Notes: a model not told the origin generated them from the letters alone. DNA of 64,000 bases from Blautia sp. AF19-10LB (GCF_003461245.1 NZ_QTWS01000003.1:137209-201208), one strand, 5' to 3'. Shown: positions 52,043 to 62,710, counted from the first letter of the stretch. Numbers and translations are program-made.

Positions 52043-53302
52043 TCAGAAGACAACCCTTACCGTTGTCCCCTCTCCTGGCTGGCTTTCAATCTTCAGCTTT
52101 CCACCATGGATCTCTGCCACCTTCACACAAAGTGCCAGTCCAAGCCCGGAGCCGCCTTCTTTACGGCTTCGTGATTTGTCCACCATATAAAAGGCATCTG
52201 TGATCTTTCCCAGTTCTTCCTTCGGAATTCCTATTCCTGTATCAGACACCTCAAATATCTTTTTTCCAGATGTTTCATATGCCTTTACCAGAATACTTCC
52301 GCCGGCATCCGTGGCCTTTAGGGCATTATCGATCAGGTTTACCAGAAGGCTTTCCATCAAGGCAGGATCCATCTTCATGGAAAATGCTTCATATTCCATT
52401 TTTAGCTGCACCTTTTTCTTCTCTGCCTGTTCCTTTTCCATATCAATGACATGATTTAAAAGGTCCCCTGCCGGAGTCATTTCCATCTGTATGGTGTGGT
52501 TCTGATAAAGTCCCAGCAACTGTAGCATTTTCCCCGAAAGAGCCTCCAGACGTTTCCCCTCACGGTTAATGTGTTCCAGTGCCCGATCTTTCTGTTCGTC
52601 TTTTAGCTTTACATGACGCAGGGTATCTGAATAACCAATAATGGATGTTAACGGTGTTCTCATTTCATGGGAAAGTGCTCCCATAAGCAGTTCCTGTTTC
52701 TCTGCCACCTCCTGCAGTTTCTCCATCCGTTCCACAGTCCTTTTCATCATCATGTAAATAAAAAGACCGGCAATCAGAAACACTGCCATATAGATACCCG
52801 CAAACCAGACCGCTGTCTGCCTCAACTCTGTAAAGAGTTCCGTGACTTCCCGGACAGAGAGGACATCATATCCTTCTGGTTTAGATAAAGCCACTTTTTG
52901 AAGAAGAAGGTACTTCTTCCCCAATTTCTGTATCTTGTAAGCATATGGATCATTTTCATTCTTCAAGCCCAGATTTTCAATTCCTACAACTTCATAATCT
53001 GTCAGATTTTCAATAGCAGCATTGCTTTTCTTATCGATCAACGCCATGCCAGCTCCACAGCATCGTTGAAACTGAAATCCCATATAGGCTTTCTTTCCGG
53101 TCTCTGACATCTGTTCATATTTGCTGTTATCCCAAAATTGTTCCAGTAGCGCCTTCCCATTTTCCAATTGTCTCCCGTATGTCTCAGCGGCATTATTTAA
53201 ACTTCGTTTTCCTGTGACAAAAACGCTTAGTGCGCCCACCGGGATCAGCGCGCACAATAAAGTTACCAGCATAAGAAGTACTGTCCGTTTCCACAGCTTC
53301 AT
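52043..53302 (-). CDS. Sensor histidine kinase
   Basis: 419 residues. Two membrane helices (about 7-29 and 168-188) flank an extracellular domain of about 135 residues with the unusual CC pair in FQFQRCCGAGMAL. HisKA motif ALSHEMRTPLTSIIGYSD (phospho-His about 213) and ATPase boxes NLIDNALKAT, DTGIGIPKEEL and GGSGLGLALCVKV. No HAMP or PAS domain is evident. It starts 2 nt after the regulator's stop codon, and a lipoprotein gene follows, giving a regulator-kinase-lipoprotein operon. Signal unknown. Confidence 0.9.
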   Translation of the reverse strand: MKLWKRTVLLMLVTLLCALIPVGALSVFVTGKRSLNNAAETYGRQLENGKALLEQFWDNSKYEQMSETGKKAYMGFQFQRCCGAGMALIDKKSNAAIENLTDYEVVGIENLGLKNENDPYAYKIQKLGKKYLLLQKVALSKPEGYDVLSVREVTELFTELRQTAVWFAGIYMAVFLIAGLFIYMMMKRTVERMEKLQEVAEKQELLMGALSHEMRTPLTSIIGYSDTLRHVKLKDEQKDRALEHINREGKRLEALSGKMLQLLGLYQNHTIQMEMTPAGDLLNHVIDMEKEQAEKKKVQLKMEYEAFSMKMDPALMESLLVNLIDNALKATDAGGSILVKAYETSGKKIFEVSDTGIGIPKEELGKITDAFYMVDKSRSRKEGGSGLGLALCVKVAEIHGGKLKIESQPGEGTTVRVVF

Positions 53303-53304
53303 AC

Positions 53305-53964
53305 CTATTCCTCCAGACGATATCCAAGCTTCGGGATTGTCTTGATCTCGTCATAAAGTTCCAGTTTTTTTCTAAGCTGTCCGATATGAACATCTACTGT
53401 TCTACTTTCTCCCAGATAGTCTTCTCCCCAGACCCGTTTCAACAGTTCTTCCCTTCCAAGCGCAATGTTTTTATTTTGGAGTAGCAGCACAAAGAGGTCG
53501 TATTCCATTGGTTTCAAACCTACCGGAATTCCATCCTTTAAAACCTGGTGACTTTGCACATCCACCATAATATTTCGGATCGTCAATATTTTTCTGGCTC
53601 TTCCGGTCCTCTCCAACACTTTCTCCATGCGTACCAGAAGTTCCAGCATCTCAAATGGCTTTACCATATAATCTTCTGCACCCAGCCTTAATCCCTTTAC
53701 CTTGGACGCAACATCATCCTTTGCGGTCAGGTAGATTACCGGAAGATTCCTCCTTTTAAAATCCTCCATCAGTGCAAACCCGTCTTTCCCCGGCAGCATG
53801 ATATCCACCACTGCCAGATCTGCATCCTCATGCCATAAGAGCAGCCGCTGAGCTTCTTCCCCATCATAAGCTGCCACAGTCTCATACCCTGCCGCTTCCA
53901 GATTCATACACAACAATTCTGAAATTGCACGGTCATCCTCAATCACCAAAATTTTATTTTTCAT
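53305..53964 (-). CDS. OmpR/PhoB-family response regulator
   Basis: 219 residues from the ATG at 53962-53964 (GAGGTGG 8 nt upstream). Receiver domain: ILVIEDDRAI with acidic pair, phospho-acceptor Asp in AVVDIMLPGKDG (about 52), Lys in YLTAKDD. C-terminal winged-helix DNA-binding domain: GLKPMEYDLFVLLLQNKN, EELLKRVWGEDYLGESRTVDVH and IGQLRKKL (given in parts). A TAGACG-17-TATACT promoter lies just upstream. Its kinase partner is the next gene. It could in principle also serve the orphan PhoR-like kinase, but nothing shows it. Confidence 0.92.
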   Translation of the reverse strand: MKNKILVIEDDRAISELLCMNLEAAGYETVAAYDGEEAQRLLLWHEDADLAVVDIMLPGKDGFALMEDFKRRNLPVIYLTAKDDVASKVKGLRLGAEDYMVKPFEMLELLVRMEKVLERTGRARKILTIRNIMVDVQSHQVLKDGIPVGLKPMEYDLFVLLLQNKNIALGREELLKRVWGEDYLGESRTVDVHIGQLRKKLELYDEIKTIPKLGYRLEE

Positions 53965-54032
53965 TCCCGCAGCCACCTCTGGTACTTTTTCTACAGTATA
54001 GCTTTTTTTGCATCCTACGTCTACATGGCATT

Positions 54033-54761
54033 CTATCCTATATCCGTTTTCTCAGAGATCAGTGCTTTCATTTCTTCGTACTGTCGTTTTTCCACCAGGA
54101 TTTTGTTTCCCTGTTTCCGGATCAGGCCTTGTTCTGAAAGTGTTTTGACTGCGCGGTTTATGCTTTTCAGACACATTCCGGTTTTATCTGCCAGGCTCTT
54201 CTGGCCTTCTTTTACACAAAGAATTCCATCTTTCTGATATTGCTCATAATGGTAAACAAGCAGCAGACATAAACGATCCGTCCCTTTCATCAGGAGAACG
54301 ATGCGCTCATTTCTTGCCTGTTCCAGCAGATATTCGCCTATCAACTTGCTTTCGTATTTCAAAGCCTTTATATCTGAATACATCCACTTCTCGAACATTG
54401 CTCTTGAAATCTTCACCGCAATACTGTCGGTCACAGTTCGAAGTGATGTTTTGTACACATCCAGGTCCATGATGAATTCCATTCCGCCAAATGCATACAT
54501 TTTTTGGAACTGCATAAAATCGTAGCTGACTCCAAGCACGCGATAATCTGTGGCTACGATCAGTCCCTCTACGATAAAATAGATCGTGTCTGCCGGATTG
54601 TTTTCTCTGATAAATGTTGTCCCTTTTTTTATTTTTTCTACGACCAGTGAATCAATAAGCCAGTCAGGAGCAGTTCGAAAATATATTTCAAACTGCTCCC
54701 TCTTTTCCTGGCTTAAGGCTTTCAAAAAAGGACACTTTTGATATAAATACCGTTCTCCCAT
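54033..54761 (-). CDS. Crp/Fnr-family transcriptional regulator
   Basis: 242 residues from the ATG at 54759-54761 (GGAGAAAAG upstream). N-terminal cyclic-nucleotide-binding-like domain (about 20-135, KKGTTFIRENNPADTIYFIVEGL), long dimerisation helix, and a C-terminal winged helix with recognition region KSLADKTGMCLKSINRAVK and TLSEQGLIRKQGNKILV. No Cys cluster for an Fe-S centre is seen. It lies downstream of deoB in the same direction, separated by a palindrome. Effector and targets unknown. Confidence 0.85.
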   Translation of the reverse strand: MGERYLYQKCPFLKALSQEKREQFEIYFRTAPDWLIDSLVVEKIKKGTTFIRENNPADTIYFIVEGLIVATDYRVLGVSYDFMQFQKMYAFGGMEFIMDLDVYKTSLRTVTDSIAVKISRAMFEKWMYSDIKALKYESKLIGEYLLEQARNERIVLLMKGTDRLCLLLVYHYEQYQKDGILCVKEGQKSLADKTGMCLKSINRAVKTLSEQGLIRKQGNKILVEKRQYEEMKALISEKTDIG

Positions 54762-54786
54762 GTTCTTTTCTCCAATCAGAGCCACA

Positions 54787-54819
54787 GGGACGGTGTTTGT
54801 GCCACAAAACACCGTCCCC
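54787..54819. repeat. REP-like palindrome after deoB
   Basis: A 12-bp perfect stem GGGACGGTGTTT/AAACACCGTCCC with a loop that includes GTGCCACA. No T tract on either side, so it is a poor terminator. GGGGACGG...CCGTCCCC palindromes are common dispersed repeats in Firmicutes. Confidence 0.5.
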
Positions 54820-54825
54820 AATGGT

Positions 54826-56016
54826 TCACGCCAAGTCTTTCAAAATTGATTTTCCAATTGTGCCCTCTGGCATCTCCACGCCGAAGTTCTCTGCAATAGT
54901 CGCGCCGATCACACCAAAAGTATCCTGGTTCTCGATTGCACCTGTTTCCTTCATCTTCTTTGAATATGCAACAAACGGCACATATTCTCTGGTATGATCA
55001 GTTCCGGTATAAGTCGGATCATTTCCATGGTCTGCTGTCAGGATGAGAAGATCATCTTCTCTCAGTTCATCCATGAGAGCTCCCAGGCCTTTGTCAAATT
55101 TCTCGATCTCATGGCCATATCCTTCCGGATTTCTTCTGTGTCCCCACAGGGCGTCAAAATCTACCAGATTGACAAAACAGAGTCCGTGGAAATCTTCTTT
55201 ACAGATTTCAAGCGTCTGCTGCATACCATGAACAGAACTGTCGGAATGGTGCGTCTCTGTGATTCCTTCGCCACAGAAAATATCATTGATCTTGCCGACA
55301 CCGATCACATCAAGTCCTGCATCTTTTAATGCATTCAGCGCTGTTCTGCCAGTCGGTTTGAGTGCATAATCATGACGGTTACTGGTTCTCTTGAACTCGC
55401 CTTTTTTCTTTCCGACATAAGGTCTGGCAATAACTCTGCCGACTCTCCACTCATCTTTCATGGTCAGTTCTCTGGCGATCTCACAGCAGCGATACAGATT
55501 TGCAAGATCAAAAGTCTCCTCATTTCCACAGATCTGCAGTACAGAGTCAGCAGAAGTATAGACGATCATCGCTCCTGTATTGATTTCTTCCTCACCAAGT
55601 TCCTCGATGATCTCTGTACCGCTGGCACTCTTATTTCCAATGACACGCTTGCCACATCTCTTCTCCAGCTCATCGATCAGTTCTTTTGGAAATCCTGTTT
55701 CTGTAAAAGTGATAAATGGTTTCTCTGTGTAAATTCCCATCATCTCCCAATGTCCAGTCATGGTATCCTTGCCATTGCTGGTCTCGCCGATTCGCATATA
55801 GCGGCCCAGTGGCTTCTCTACACCTTCCATATTTCCACCTTTATGCAGATTCAGCATTCCAAGTTTCTGAAGATTTGGAATATCCAGTTTTCCCATCTTA
55901 TCCAGGATATGTCCAAAAGTATCCACACCTTTGTCACCAAATTTTTCAGAATCCGGCATTGCGCCGATTCCAAGTGAATCCAGAACGATCACAAATACTC
56001 TCTTATAAGTTTCCAT
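54826..56016 (-). CDS. deoB: Phosphopentomutase DeoB
   Basis: 396 residues from the ATG at 56014-56016 (AAAGGAATATTT upstream). Alkaline-phosphatase-like mutase interconverting (deoxy)ribose-1- and 5-phosphates, joining nucleoside breakdown to central metabolism. Metal ligands are in [14 protein letters not shown] (about 7-20), the phosphorylated Thr region in [13 protein letters not shown], and the C-terminal ligands in [35 protein letters not shown] (as two segments). Last intact enzyme gene of the nucleoside uptake operon. Confidence 0.96.
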   Translation of the reverse strand: METYKRVFVIVLDSLGIGAMPDSEKFGDKGVDTFGHILDKMGKLDIPNLQKLGMLNLHKGGNMEGVEKPLGRYMRIGETSNGKDTMTGHWEMMGIYTEKPFITFTETGFPKELIDELEKRCGKRVIGNKSASGTEIIEELGEEEINTGAMIVYTSADSVLQICGNEETFDLANLYRCCEIARELTMKDEWRVGRVIARPYVGKKKGEFKRTSNRHDYALKPTGRTALNALKDAGLDVIGVGKINDIFCGEGITETHHSDSSVHGMQQTLEICKEDFHGLCFVNLVDFDALWGHRRNPEGYGHEIEKFDKGLGALMDELREDDLLILTADHGNDPTYTGTDHTREYVPFVAYSKKMKETGAIENQDTFGVIGATIAENFGVEMPEGTIGKSILKDLA

Positions 56017-56041
56017 AAATATTCCTTTCTGCCTGTCCGGC

Positions 56042-57011
<970 letters not shown>

Positions 57012-57065
57012 GTTTTTTTCCTCTCTTTCCGGTAACTATATATCCTGTTTTCATTTCTTTTTGTT

Positions 57066-58007
57066 TTATCTCTGTCCCTTGTCGTATGGGATTCCTTCTG
57101 CCTTTGGTGCCCTTGATTTCTGTGAAATAAAAGCAAGCACGATAAGAGAAATAATGTATGGCAGCATATTATATAAGCTGCTTGGAAGTTTTAATGCTAC
57201 AAGTGGTGCAAATCCGGTGTACACATTTGACAGTGCGCGGAAAAATCCAAATAACAGTGCTGCCAGTCCAATGTTGACCGGTCTCCACTGACCAAAGATC
57301 ATAACTGCCAGTGCCAGGAAACCGAATCCTGCTACACCATTTTCAAATTTCCATTCACTTACACCTGCAGTGATGTAGACCAGACCGCCAAGACCGCCAA
57401 GTGCACCTGAGATCAGTACACCTGCATAACGCATCTTATAAACAGAGATACCTACGGAATCTGCTGCCTGCGGATGCTCTCCACATGCACATAAACGAAG
57501 ACCAAACTTTGTCTTATATAATACTACATGTGAGGCAATGATTGCCAGTACAACAAGCAGCATAAACCAATTAAATTCAAAATCTCCGATCTTTACCAGA
57601 AATACCTGTTTCGCCTGACGATATACTACGGTAGAAGATACGTTATCTGGATTTTCTGCCACATTGATTGCTCTTACGATAACAACTGCCGCTGCTGTTC
57701 CCATTAAGTTCAATGCTGTTCCAACCAGTGTCTGATCTGCATTGAAGTGGATCGCCGCAACTCCAAGGAACAGTGAAAACACCATTCCGACCAGAACACT
57801 TGTCAGCACGATCAGGATGAATAAAACGATTCCTGGTGTTGATGCCGGAATAAATTTCATTGCCAGAGCACCACCGAGTGCTCCCATTACCATAATACCT
57901 TCCAGACCGATATTAATTACACCGCTGTGCTCAGAAAAACAGCCTCCAAGGGCAACCAGAGCCAGAACGGATGCAAAGATCAATGTGTACTGAACTAATA
58001 ATGTCAT
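57066..58007 (-). CDS. Nucleoside ABC transporter permease (second, NupQ/YufQ-like)
   Basis: 313 residues, about nine membrane helices. The family motifs are LGGCFSEHSGVINIGLEGIM (about 22-41), NADQTLVGTALNLMG and CGEHPQAADSVGISVYKMRY. Its ATG lies 1-2 nt after the TAA of the first permease (TAATATG), so the pair is coupled. It forms the channel with the 58009-59130 protein. Confidence 0.9.
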   Translation of the reverse strand: MTLLVQYTLIFASVLALVALGGCFSEHSGVINIGLEGIMVMGALGGALAMKFIPASTPGIVLFILIVLTSVLVGMVFSLFLGVAAIHFNADQTLVGTALNLMGTAAAVVIVRAINVAENPDNVSSTVVYRQAKQVFLVKIGDFEFNWFMLLVVLAIIASHVVLYKTKFGLRLCACGEHPQAADSVGISVYKMRYAGVLISGALGGLGGLVYITAGVSEWKFENGVAGFGFLALAVMIFGQWRPVNIGLAALLFGFFRALSNVYTGFAPLVALKLPSSLYNMLPYIISLIVLAFISQKSRAPKAEGIPYDKGQR

Positions 58008-58008
58008 A

Positions 58009-59130
58009 TTATTTCCGGCCTCCTTCCTCTACTTTTGCATTTCTTTCTTCTTTTTTGTCCAGGTAACGGTTAAACCAGATCTTGAAGAAGAATACAAACG
58101 CACACAGATAAATAATAAACGCTGAGATCAGATCAGAAATCTGTGTACAGTATGTTGTTGTATCTACATAAGTACCACCGCTGGTAATATGCTGGATAAA
58201 ATAAGATGCAAAAATTGTTCCGATCGGGTTCAGGCCTCCAAGAAATGCCGCTGCGATCCCATTGAATCCCATCCCCGGCACACTCGTCTGCTGCACCATC
58301 CACTGTTCAATTCCGCTTAAGTAGAAGATTCCTGCACCAAAGCCTGCAAGACCTCCGGAGATCATCATAGTAACGATGATATTTCTTTTTTCACGCATAC
58401 CGCAGTATTTTGCAGCCAGTTTATTGATTCCTGTTGCCTTTAATTCAAAACCGAATTTTGTTTTCTGCAGCACGACCCATACAATGATCGCTACGATAAC
58501 TGACATCGGTACACCGATCGTCATATATTTATTGTGAAACAGTTCATTTAATCCGGCTGTCGGAAGCATTGCGCTCTTGTTGTAGCTGAATAATAATTTT
58601 GTATATGGTGTAGAACCATCCTTTACCTGTGATAATAACATATTAATGCTGTAAAGAGAAATCCAGTTTAGCATAATACAGGAAATTACTTCATTTACAT
58701 TCAGATATGCCTTTAATGCGCCTGAAATCCCGCCTATAAGAGCAGCCATAACTACTGCTGTTATCAGGCATACATACCACGGCATGTTAAACTTTAATGC
58801 CATATACAGGCATCCGCCTGCACCGATCACATACTGGCCTGCAGCACCGATATTGAACAGGCCTACTTTGTAGGCAAATATAACAGATAATGCACACATC
58901 AAAAGTGCAGATGCTTTTATCAACGTCGTTCCAAAATATTTCGTCGCCGCTGCGGCATTCGGATAATAGAAAAAGTTTTTCAAGATCGCAGTGATCGCTT
59001 TTCCTGCTCCGGCAGGTGAAATGATCAGCAGTACGACAAATCCAATGATAAAACCTATGATAATACAGATCAGAGATGCCAGTACCGTCTGAAATCCATT
59101 ATTTCTCAGAAATTTCTGTTTTTTATCCAT
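58009..59130 (-). CDS. Nucleoside ABC transporter permease (first, NupP/YufP-like)
   Basis: 373 residues from the ATG at 59128-59130 (AAAGGGG upstream); longer frames would invade the ATPase gene further. About nine to ten membrane helices. Typical stretches are VIFAYKVGLFNIGAAGQYV, LNVNEVISCIMLNWISLY, and ATGINKLAAKYCGMREKR with SGIEQWMVQQTSVPGMGFNG (about 280-300). It overlaps the ATPase end by 8 bp. It is the homologue of the partial permease at 1-213. Confidence 0.9.
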   Translation of the reverse strand: MDKKQKFLRNNGFQTVLASLICIIIGFIIGFVVLLIISPAGAGKAITAILKNFFYYPNAAAATKYFGTTLIKASALLMCALSVIFAYKVGLFNIGAAGQYVIGAGGCLYMALKFNMPWYVCLITAVVMAALIGGISGALKAYLNVNEVISCIMLNWISLYSINMLLSQVKDGSTPYTKLLFSYNKSAMLPTAGLNELFHNKYMTIGVPMSVIVAIIVWVVLQKTKFGFELKATGINKLAAKYCGMREKRNIIVTMMISGGLAGFGAGIFYLSGIEQWMVQQTSVPGMGFNGIAAAFLGGLNPIGTIFASYFIQHITSGGTYVDTTTYCTQISDLISAFIIYLCAFVFFFKIWFNRYLDKKEERNAKVEEGGRK

Positions 59131-60667
59131 TTTCTTTTGTCCCCTTTCTCTTCGAACCTGCCATGTATAATCCAAGCTCTTCCACGGATACTTTTTTCGG
59201 GTCAAATTCTCCGACGATCTCGCCCTCATACATGACCAGAATGCGGTCTGAGACATTCATGACCTCATCCAGTTCAAGACTTACCAGTAATACACCTTTT
59301 CCTGCATCACGCTCAGCCACAAGCTGTTTGTGAATGTATTCGATCGCACCGACATCCAATCCTCTGGTCGGCTGTACTGCGATCAGGAATTTCGGATCTT
59401 TGTCGATTTCTCTCGCGATGATCGCTTTCTGCTGATTTCCTCCGGACATGGAACGTACTGTTGTGATCGGTCCCTGACCGGAACGGATATCGTACTGTTT
59501 GATCAGACGATCCGCATACTTTCTGATTTCTTTTCTCTTCAGGAAACCGAAGCGGTCTGTAAACTGTGGTTCGAAATAACGTTCCAGAACAATGTTGTCT
59601 TCCAGTGAATAATCAAGTACCAGGCCATGTTTATGCCTGTCTTCCGGAATATGGCTCATGCCGGAAGTGATACGTTTGCGGATCGGCATATTGGTAATAT
59701 CCTGACCATTCATTGTGATCGTTCCTTCTTTTAATGGTTCCAGTCCGGACAGACCGTATACCAGTTCTGACTGGCCATTTCCGTCAATTCCTGCTATGCA
59801 TACGATCTCTCCTCTTCTGACATCAAAAGATACATTATTTACAGCATTATTCTTATGCTGTTTTGATGCAACCGTCATATTTTTTACGCTTAATACAACA
59901 TCTCCTGTTTTGGCCGGCTTTTTGTCGACAATAAAGTTTACATCTCTTCCAACCATCATTGCGGAAAGTTTTTCCGGAGTAGTATCTTTGATATCTACGG
60001 TTCCGATGTATTTTCCTTTTCGAAGAACGCTGCAGCGGTCTGCTACTGCCATGATCTCAGCCAGTTTATGAGTGATAAACAAAATGCTCTTTCCCTCTGC
60101 CGCCAGATTTTTCATGATCACCATGAGCTCCTGGATTTCCTGCGGAGTAAGTACTGCTGTCGGCTCATCAAAGATCAGGACTTCATTATCACGATACAGC
60201 ATTTTCAGGATTTCCGTTCTCTGCTGCATACCCACGGTGATATTTTCGATCTTTGCATCCGGGTCAACGGCAAGTCCGTACTTCTCAGACAGCTCTACTA
60301 CTTTTTTTCTTGCTTCGTCTTTCTTAAGGAAGCCACCTTTTGTCGTAGTTTCTACTCCAAGCATAATGTTGTCCAGTACGGAAAAGCATTCTACTAATTT
60401 AAAATGCTGATGGACCATACCAATTCCAAGTTCATTGGCATCATTCGGGTCCTGGATCTCAACTTTTTTACCGTCTTTGTGGATCTCTCCTTCTTCCAGC
60501 TGATACAATCCAAACAAAACACTCATCAGCGTTGATTTTCCGGCACCATTTTCTCCAAGCAGTGCATGGATCTCACCTCTTTTTAGCTGAAGTGTAATAT
60601 TGTCATTCGCTACAATACCCGGAAAGCGTTTTGTTATATTTAACATCTCAATAACATACTCGCTCAT
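59123..60667 (-). CDS. Nucleoside ABC importer ATP-binding protein (two domains)
   Basis: 514 residues. First domain: Walker A GENGAGKST (about 37-45), signature NITVGMQQRTEILKML, Walker B VLIFDEPTAVLTP. Second domain: signature SMSGGNQQKAIIAREID and FLIAVQPTRGLDVG, with a degenerate Walker A (GIDGNGQSE). Same family as the 210-1739 protein but clearly diverged. RBS AAAGGAGGAAA. It follows the BMP lipoprotein gene by 36 bp and is not separated from it by a terminator. Confidence 0.95.
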   Translation of the reverse strand: MSEYVIEMLNITKRFPGIVANDNITLQLKRGEIHALLGENGAGKSTLMSVLFGLYQLEEGEIHKDGKKVEIQDPNDANELGIGMVHQHFKLVECFSVLDNIMLGVETTTKGGFLKKDEARKKVVELSEKYGLAVDPDAKIENITVGMQQRTEILKMLYRDNEVLIFDEPTAVLTPQEIQELMVIMKNLAAEGKSILFITHKLAEIMAVADRCSVLRKGKYIGTVDIKDTTPEKLSAMMVGRDVNFIVDKKPAKTGDVVLSVKNMTVASKQHKNNAVNNVSFDVRRGEIVCIAGIDGNGQSELVYGLSGLEPLKEGTITMNGQDITNMPIRKRITSGMSHIPEDRHKHGLVLDYSLEDNIVLERYFEPQFTDRFGFLKRKEIRKYADRLIKQYDIRSGQGPITTVRSMSGGNQQKAIIAREIDKDPKFLIAVQPTRGLDVGAIEYIHKQLVAERDAGKGVLLVSLELDEVMNVSDRILVMYEGEIVGEFDPKKVSVEELGLYMAGSKRKGTKENG

Positions 60668-60703
60668 TATTTTCCTCCTTTATTTCATCGCTTATTATTC
60701 CTG

Positions 60704-61885
60704 TTATTTAATGCTGCCGTAATCGGTCGCTGTGATATCTGTTTCCGGGAATGTTGTGCTGTCACTTGAGACTTCATATTCTCCGTTGTACATTCTCTCT
60801 ACCAGTTTCTGATAATCTTCTTTTGTAAAAGTATCATCCCACTGTGTCGTCTCTTCCGGAAGCTGTACATAGTTTTCAGCCGGATCCGGTGATTCCATTC
60901 CAAGGTTTTCGATCTTTCCTACGTACTCATCCCATTCGTCATTCAGGATCGCATCAAGTACATTGTCAATGGTGACCTGCAGGCCTTTCATCGCAGATGT
61001 CACGGTCAGTCCGTCTTTGTACTCATTGATCGTTACTGACTGATCCAGGTCAACACCGATTACTTTTCCACCGGTCTTGACTGCCGCCTCTGCCGCTGAA
61101 GTATAGATACCTCCACCACAGGCAAATACGACTTCTACACCTTTTGATCCATACCAGGTATCCATGTAAGCTGTGATATCTGCATCTCCATAGAACTGTC
61201 CGCCGCATACATATTCGACCTGCACTTCATCGGTAATTCCAAGTTCTTTTGCCGCTGCATCCGCGCCCTGTACGTATCCGTATCCATAACGGTTGACCGC
61301 CGGAACAGACATTCCTCCGAGGAATCCCAGATGACGGTAGCCAAGCATTACTGCCGCATAACCTGCCATAAATCCAGAAAGCTCTTCCTGATAAGTACAG
61401 CAGTATACGTTATCTTCGTTGTAGTAATCGGTCACATTGTAGTGATCCGGATTATAGTCATATCCTTCTCCGATACCTTTTTCGCAGATATCACCGGCAC
61501 TTACGTCCAGTGCCAGAAATTTAACTTCTGGATAAAGATCCGATTCATCGATCACAGTCGGGGCAAATACGTAGCCGGATAATACGATCACATTCGCGCC
61601 ATCCGCTACTGCCTGATCCACACTTGCTGTTCTTGCTTCATCGGAGTCACTCTGTGGTTTGTAATAGTTGAATTCAATATCGTTTTCTTTTCCCCATGCC
61701 TTACATGCCTCGTAAGTCATCTGATTGAAGCTCTGGTCGGTGATATCACCAGAGTCTGTTACCATTGCTACTTTCATTTTTTGTTCAGAAGCATCAGCCG
61801 CATTTTTGTCCTGTGTACTTCCGCATCCTGCCAGCGATCCAGTAATCGCTGCTGCTAATAATATTGCCATTATTTTCCGTTTCAT
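60704..61885 (-). CDS. BMP-family nucleoside-binding lipoprotein
   Basis: 393 residues from the ATG at 61883-61885 (AGGGAG upstream). Lipobox SLAGCGSTQ (Cys about 21), so it is a membrane-anchored receptor. BMP domain: KVAMVTDSGDITDQSFNQM, LSGYVFAPTVIDES, LSGFMAGYAAVMLGY and VFACGGGIYTSAAEAAVK, with the conserved D-x5-D-x3-N motif of ligand binding. First gene of the operon BMP-ATPase-permease-permease-udp-(cdd)-deoB, which therefore imports and degrades nucleosides. Confidence 0.94.
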   Translation of the reverse strand: MKRKIMAILLAAAITGSLAGCGSTQDKNAADASEQKMKVAMVTDSGDITDQSFNQMTYEACKAWGKENDIEFNYYKPQSDSDEARTASVDQAVADGANVIVLSGYVFAPTVIDESDLYPEVKFLALDVSAGDICEKGIGEGYDYNPDHYNVTDYYNEDNVYCCTYQEELSGFMAGYAAVMLGYRHLGFLGGMSVPAVNRYGYGYVQGADAAAKELGITDEVQVEYVCGGQFYGDADITAYMDTWYGSKGVEVVFACGGGIYTSAAEAAVKTGGKVIGVDLDQSVTINEYKDGLTVTSAMKGLQVTIDNVLDAILNDEWDEYVGKIENLGMESPDPAENYVQLPEETTQWDDTFTKEDYQKLVERMYNGEYEVSSDSTTFPETDITATDYGSIK

Positions 61886-62077
61886 TATGGCGTCTCCCTT
61901 CATGTTTTTTTGATTTTGTCATCCGCATTTGTTAGTTCAAAGTATAAGCGGCGTTGGTCCTTTTTTCATAGGACACATGTCTTTTTTTAGAAGTGCTTTC
62001 GATATTTCGTTGCTTTTTGATAATTTGCTGCGTTGGTTTTTAGTTATTTTATACAATTGAGGATGCCTGATTTCCAC
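61886..62077 (-). promoter_or_regulatory. Upstream region of the nucleoside operon
   Basis: A TATACT box lies at about 61942-61947 with only a poor -35. An 11-mer ACCAACGC(A/C)GC occurs twice in direct orientation on the minus strand, about 77 bp apart (near 61950 and 62030), and GTCCT-N7-AGGAC forms a small dyad near the TATACT. These may be regulator sites. No riboswitch core recognised. Confidence 0.35.
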
Positions 62078-62117
62078 AAAAAAAATCCTTCTGATATAAA
62101 ATCAAAAGGATTTTTTT
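62078..62117. terminator. Bidirectional terminator
   Basis: AAAAAATCCTT/AAGGATTTTTT stem with an 18-nt loop, and A and T tracts on both sides. Terminates the MATE remnant on the minus strand. Confidence 0.8.
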
Positions 62118-62130
62118 AATAAACATTTTC

Positions 62131-62546
62131 TCAATGTGTCAGGTCCTTCACCCACTTATACTTCCGGAAATGGTGAAGCACCCAGGGCAGTTTGCCGACT
62201 TCATCGATGCAGGTACAGGCATAAACGACCACAACCGGCCAGTGGAAGTAATATGTTCCTGCAGCTGCCAGTGGGATTGCGAGGCACCACATACAGACGG
62301 CAAGGCTGTACATATCAAATAAGGTATCACCGCCTGCACCAAAGATTCCGTTGATCGTCACGTCATTGACCGCACGCCCGATCATATAAACTGGATCTGC
62401 GTCGCCAGCGACACCGCTGACATATAGTTCTGATCCATTCCGCCAAGCATAAATGCATCTGCAACAGCAACCAGTGCCAGCATCAGATTCTGCAGCACGA
62501 TCGGCAGCATCAGCCCCCATAATTTGCTATAAAATATTTTCTTCAT
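62131..62546 (-). pseudogene. MATE-family efflux gene, internal deletion with frameshift
   Basis: From the ATG at 62544-62546 the minus strand encodes MKKIFYSKLWGLMLPIVLQ, then NLMLALVAVADAFMLGGMDQ and NYMSAVSLATQIQFI followed by TGA: a normal MATE N-terminus of 54 residues. Past the junction another frame gives RAVNDVTINGIFGAGGDTLF, then DMYSLAVCMWCLAIPLAA and the C-terminus PWVLHHFRKYKWVKDL. The roughly 300 residues between (most of the 12 helices) are gone. Not functional. Confidence 0.83.
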
Positions 62547-62700
62547 ACGCAATCCTTTTATCTTTTACTTCTTCAATGATATCATCCAAAAGTACAGGCT
62601 TCATTTCATGTGCGTCTAAACACACACAATACATATAAGGGTGTTCTTTATAAAAGTGTTCTTTCTGGTGAGTATGACCATATAAATTAATAAGAGCGGT
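62527..62700 (-). pseudogene. 3' fragment of a metallophosphoesterase gene
   Basis: About 57 residues of the C-terminus: INLYGHTHQKEHFYKEHPYM, then YCVCLDAHEMKPVLLDDIIE and EVKDK. GHTH is the last metal-binding motif of calcineurin-like phosphoesterases. Everything upstream is replaced by the IS605-type element that begins near 62711. The end overlaps the MATE start, as in an operon. Confidence 0.75.
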
Positions 62701-62710
62701 TCTTACAGGT

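Noticed and set aside
62131..62520. 129-residue frame as a small intact membrane protein
   Set aside because: Its first third (Cys/Ala/Arg-rich) is an out-of-frame reading of the MATE N-terminus; the whole is a deleted MATE gene.
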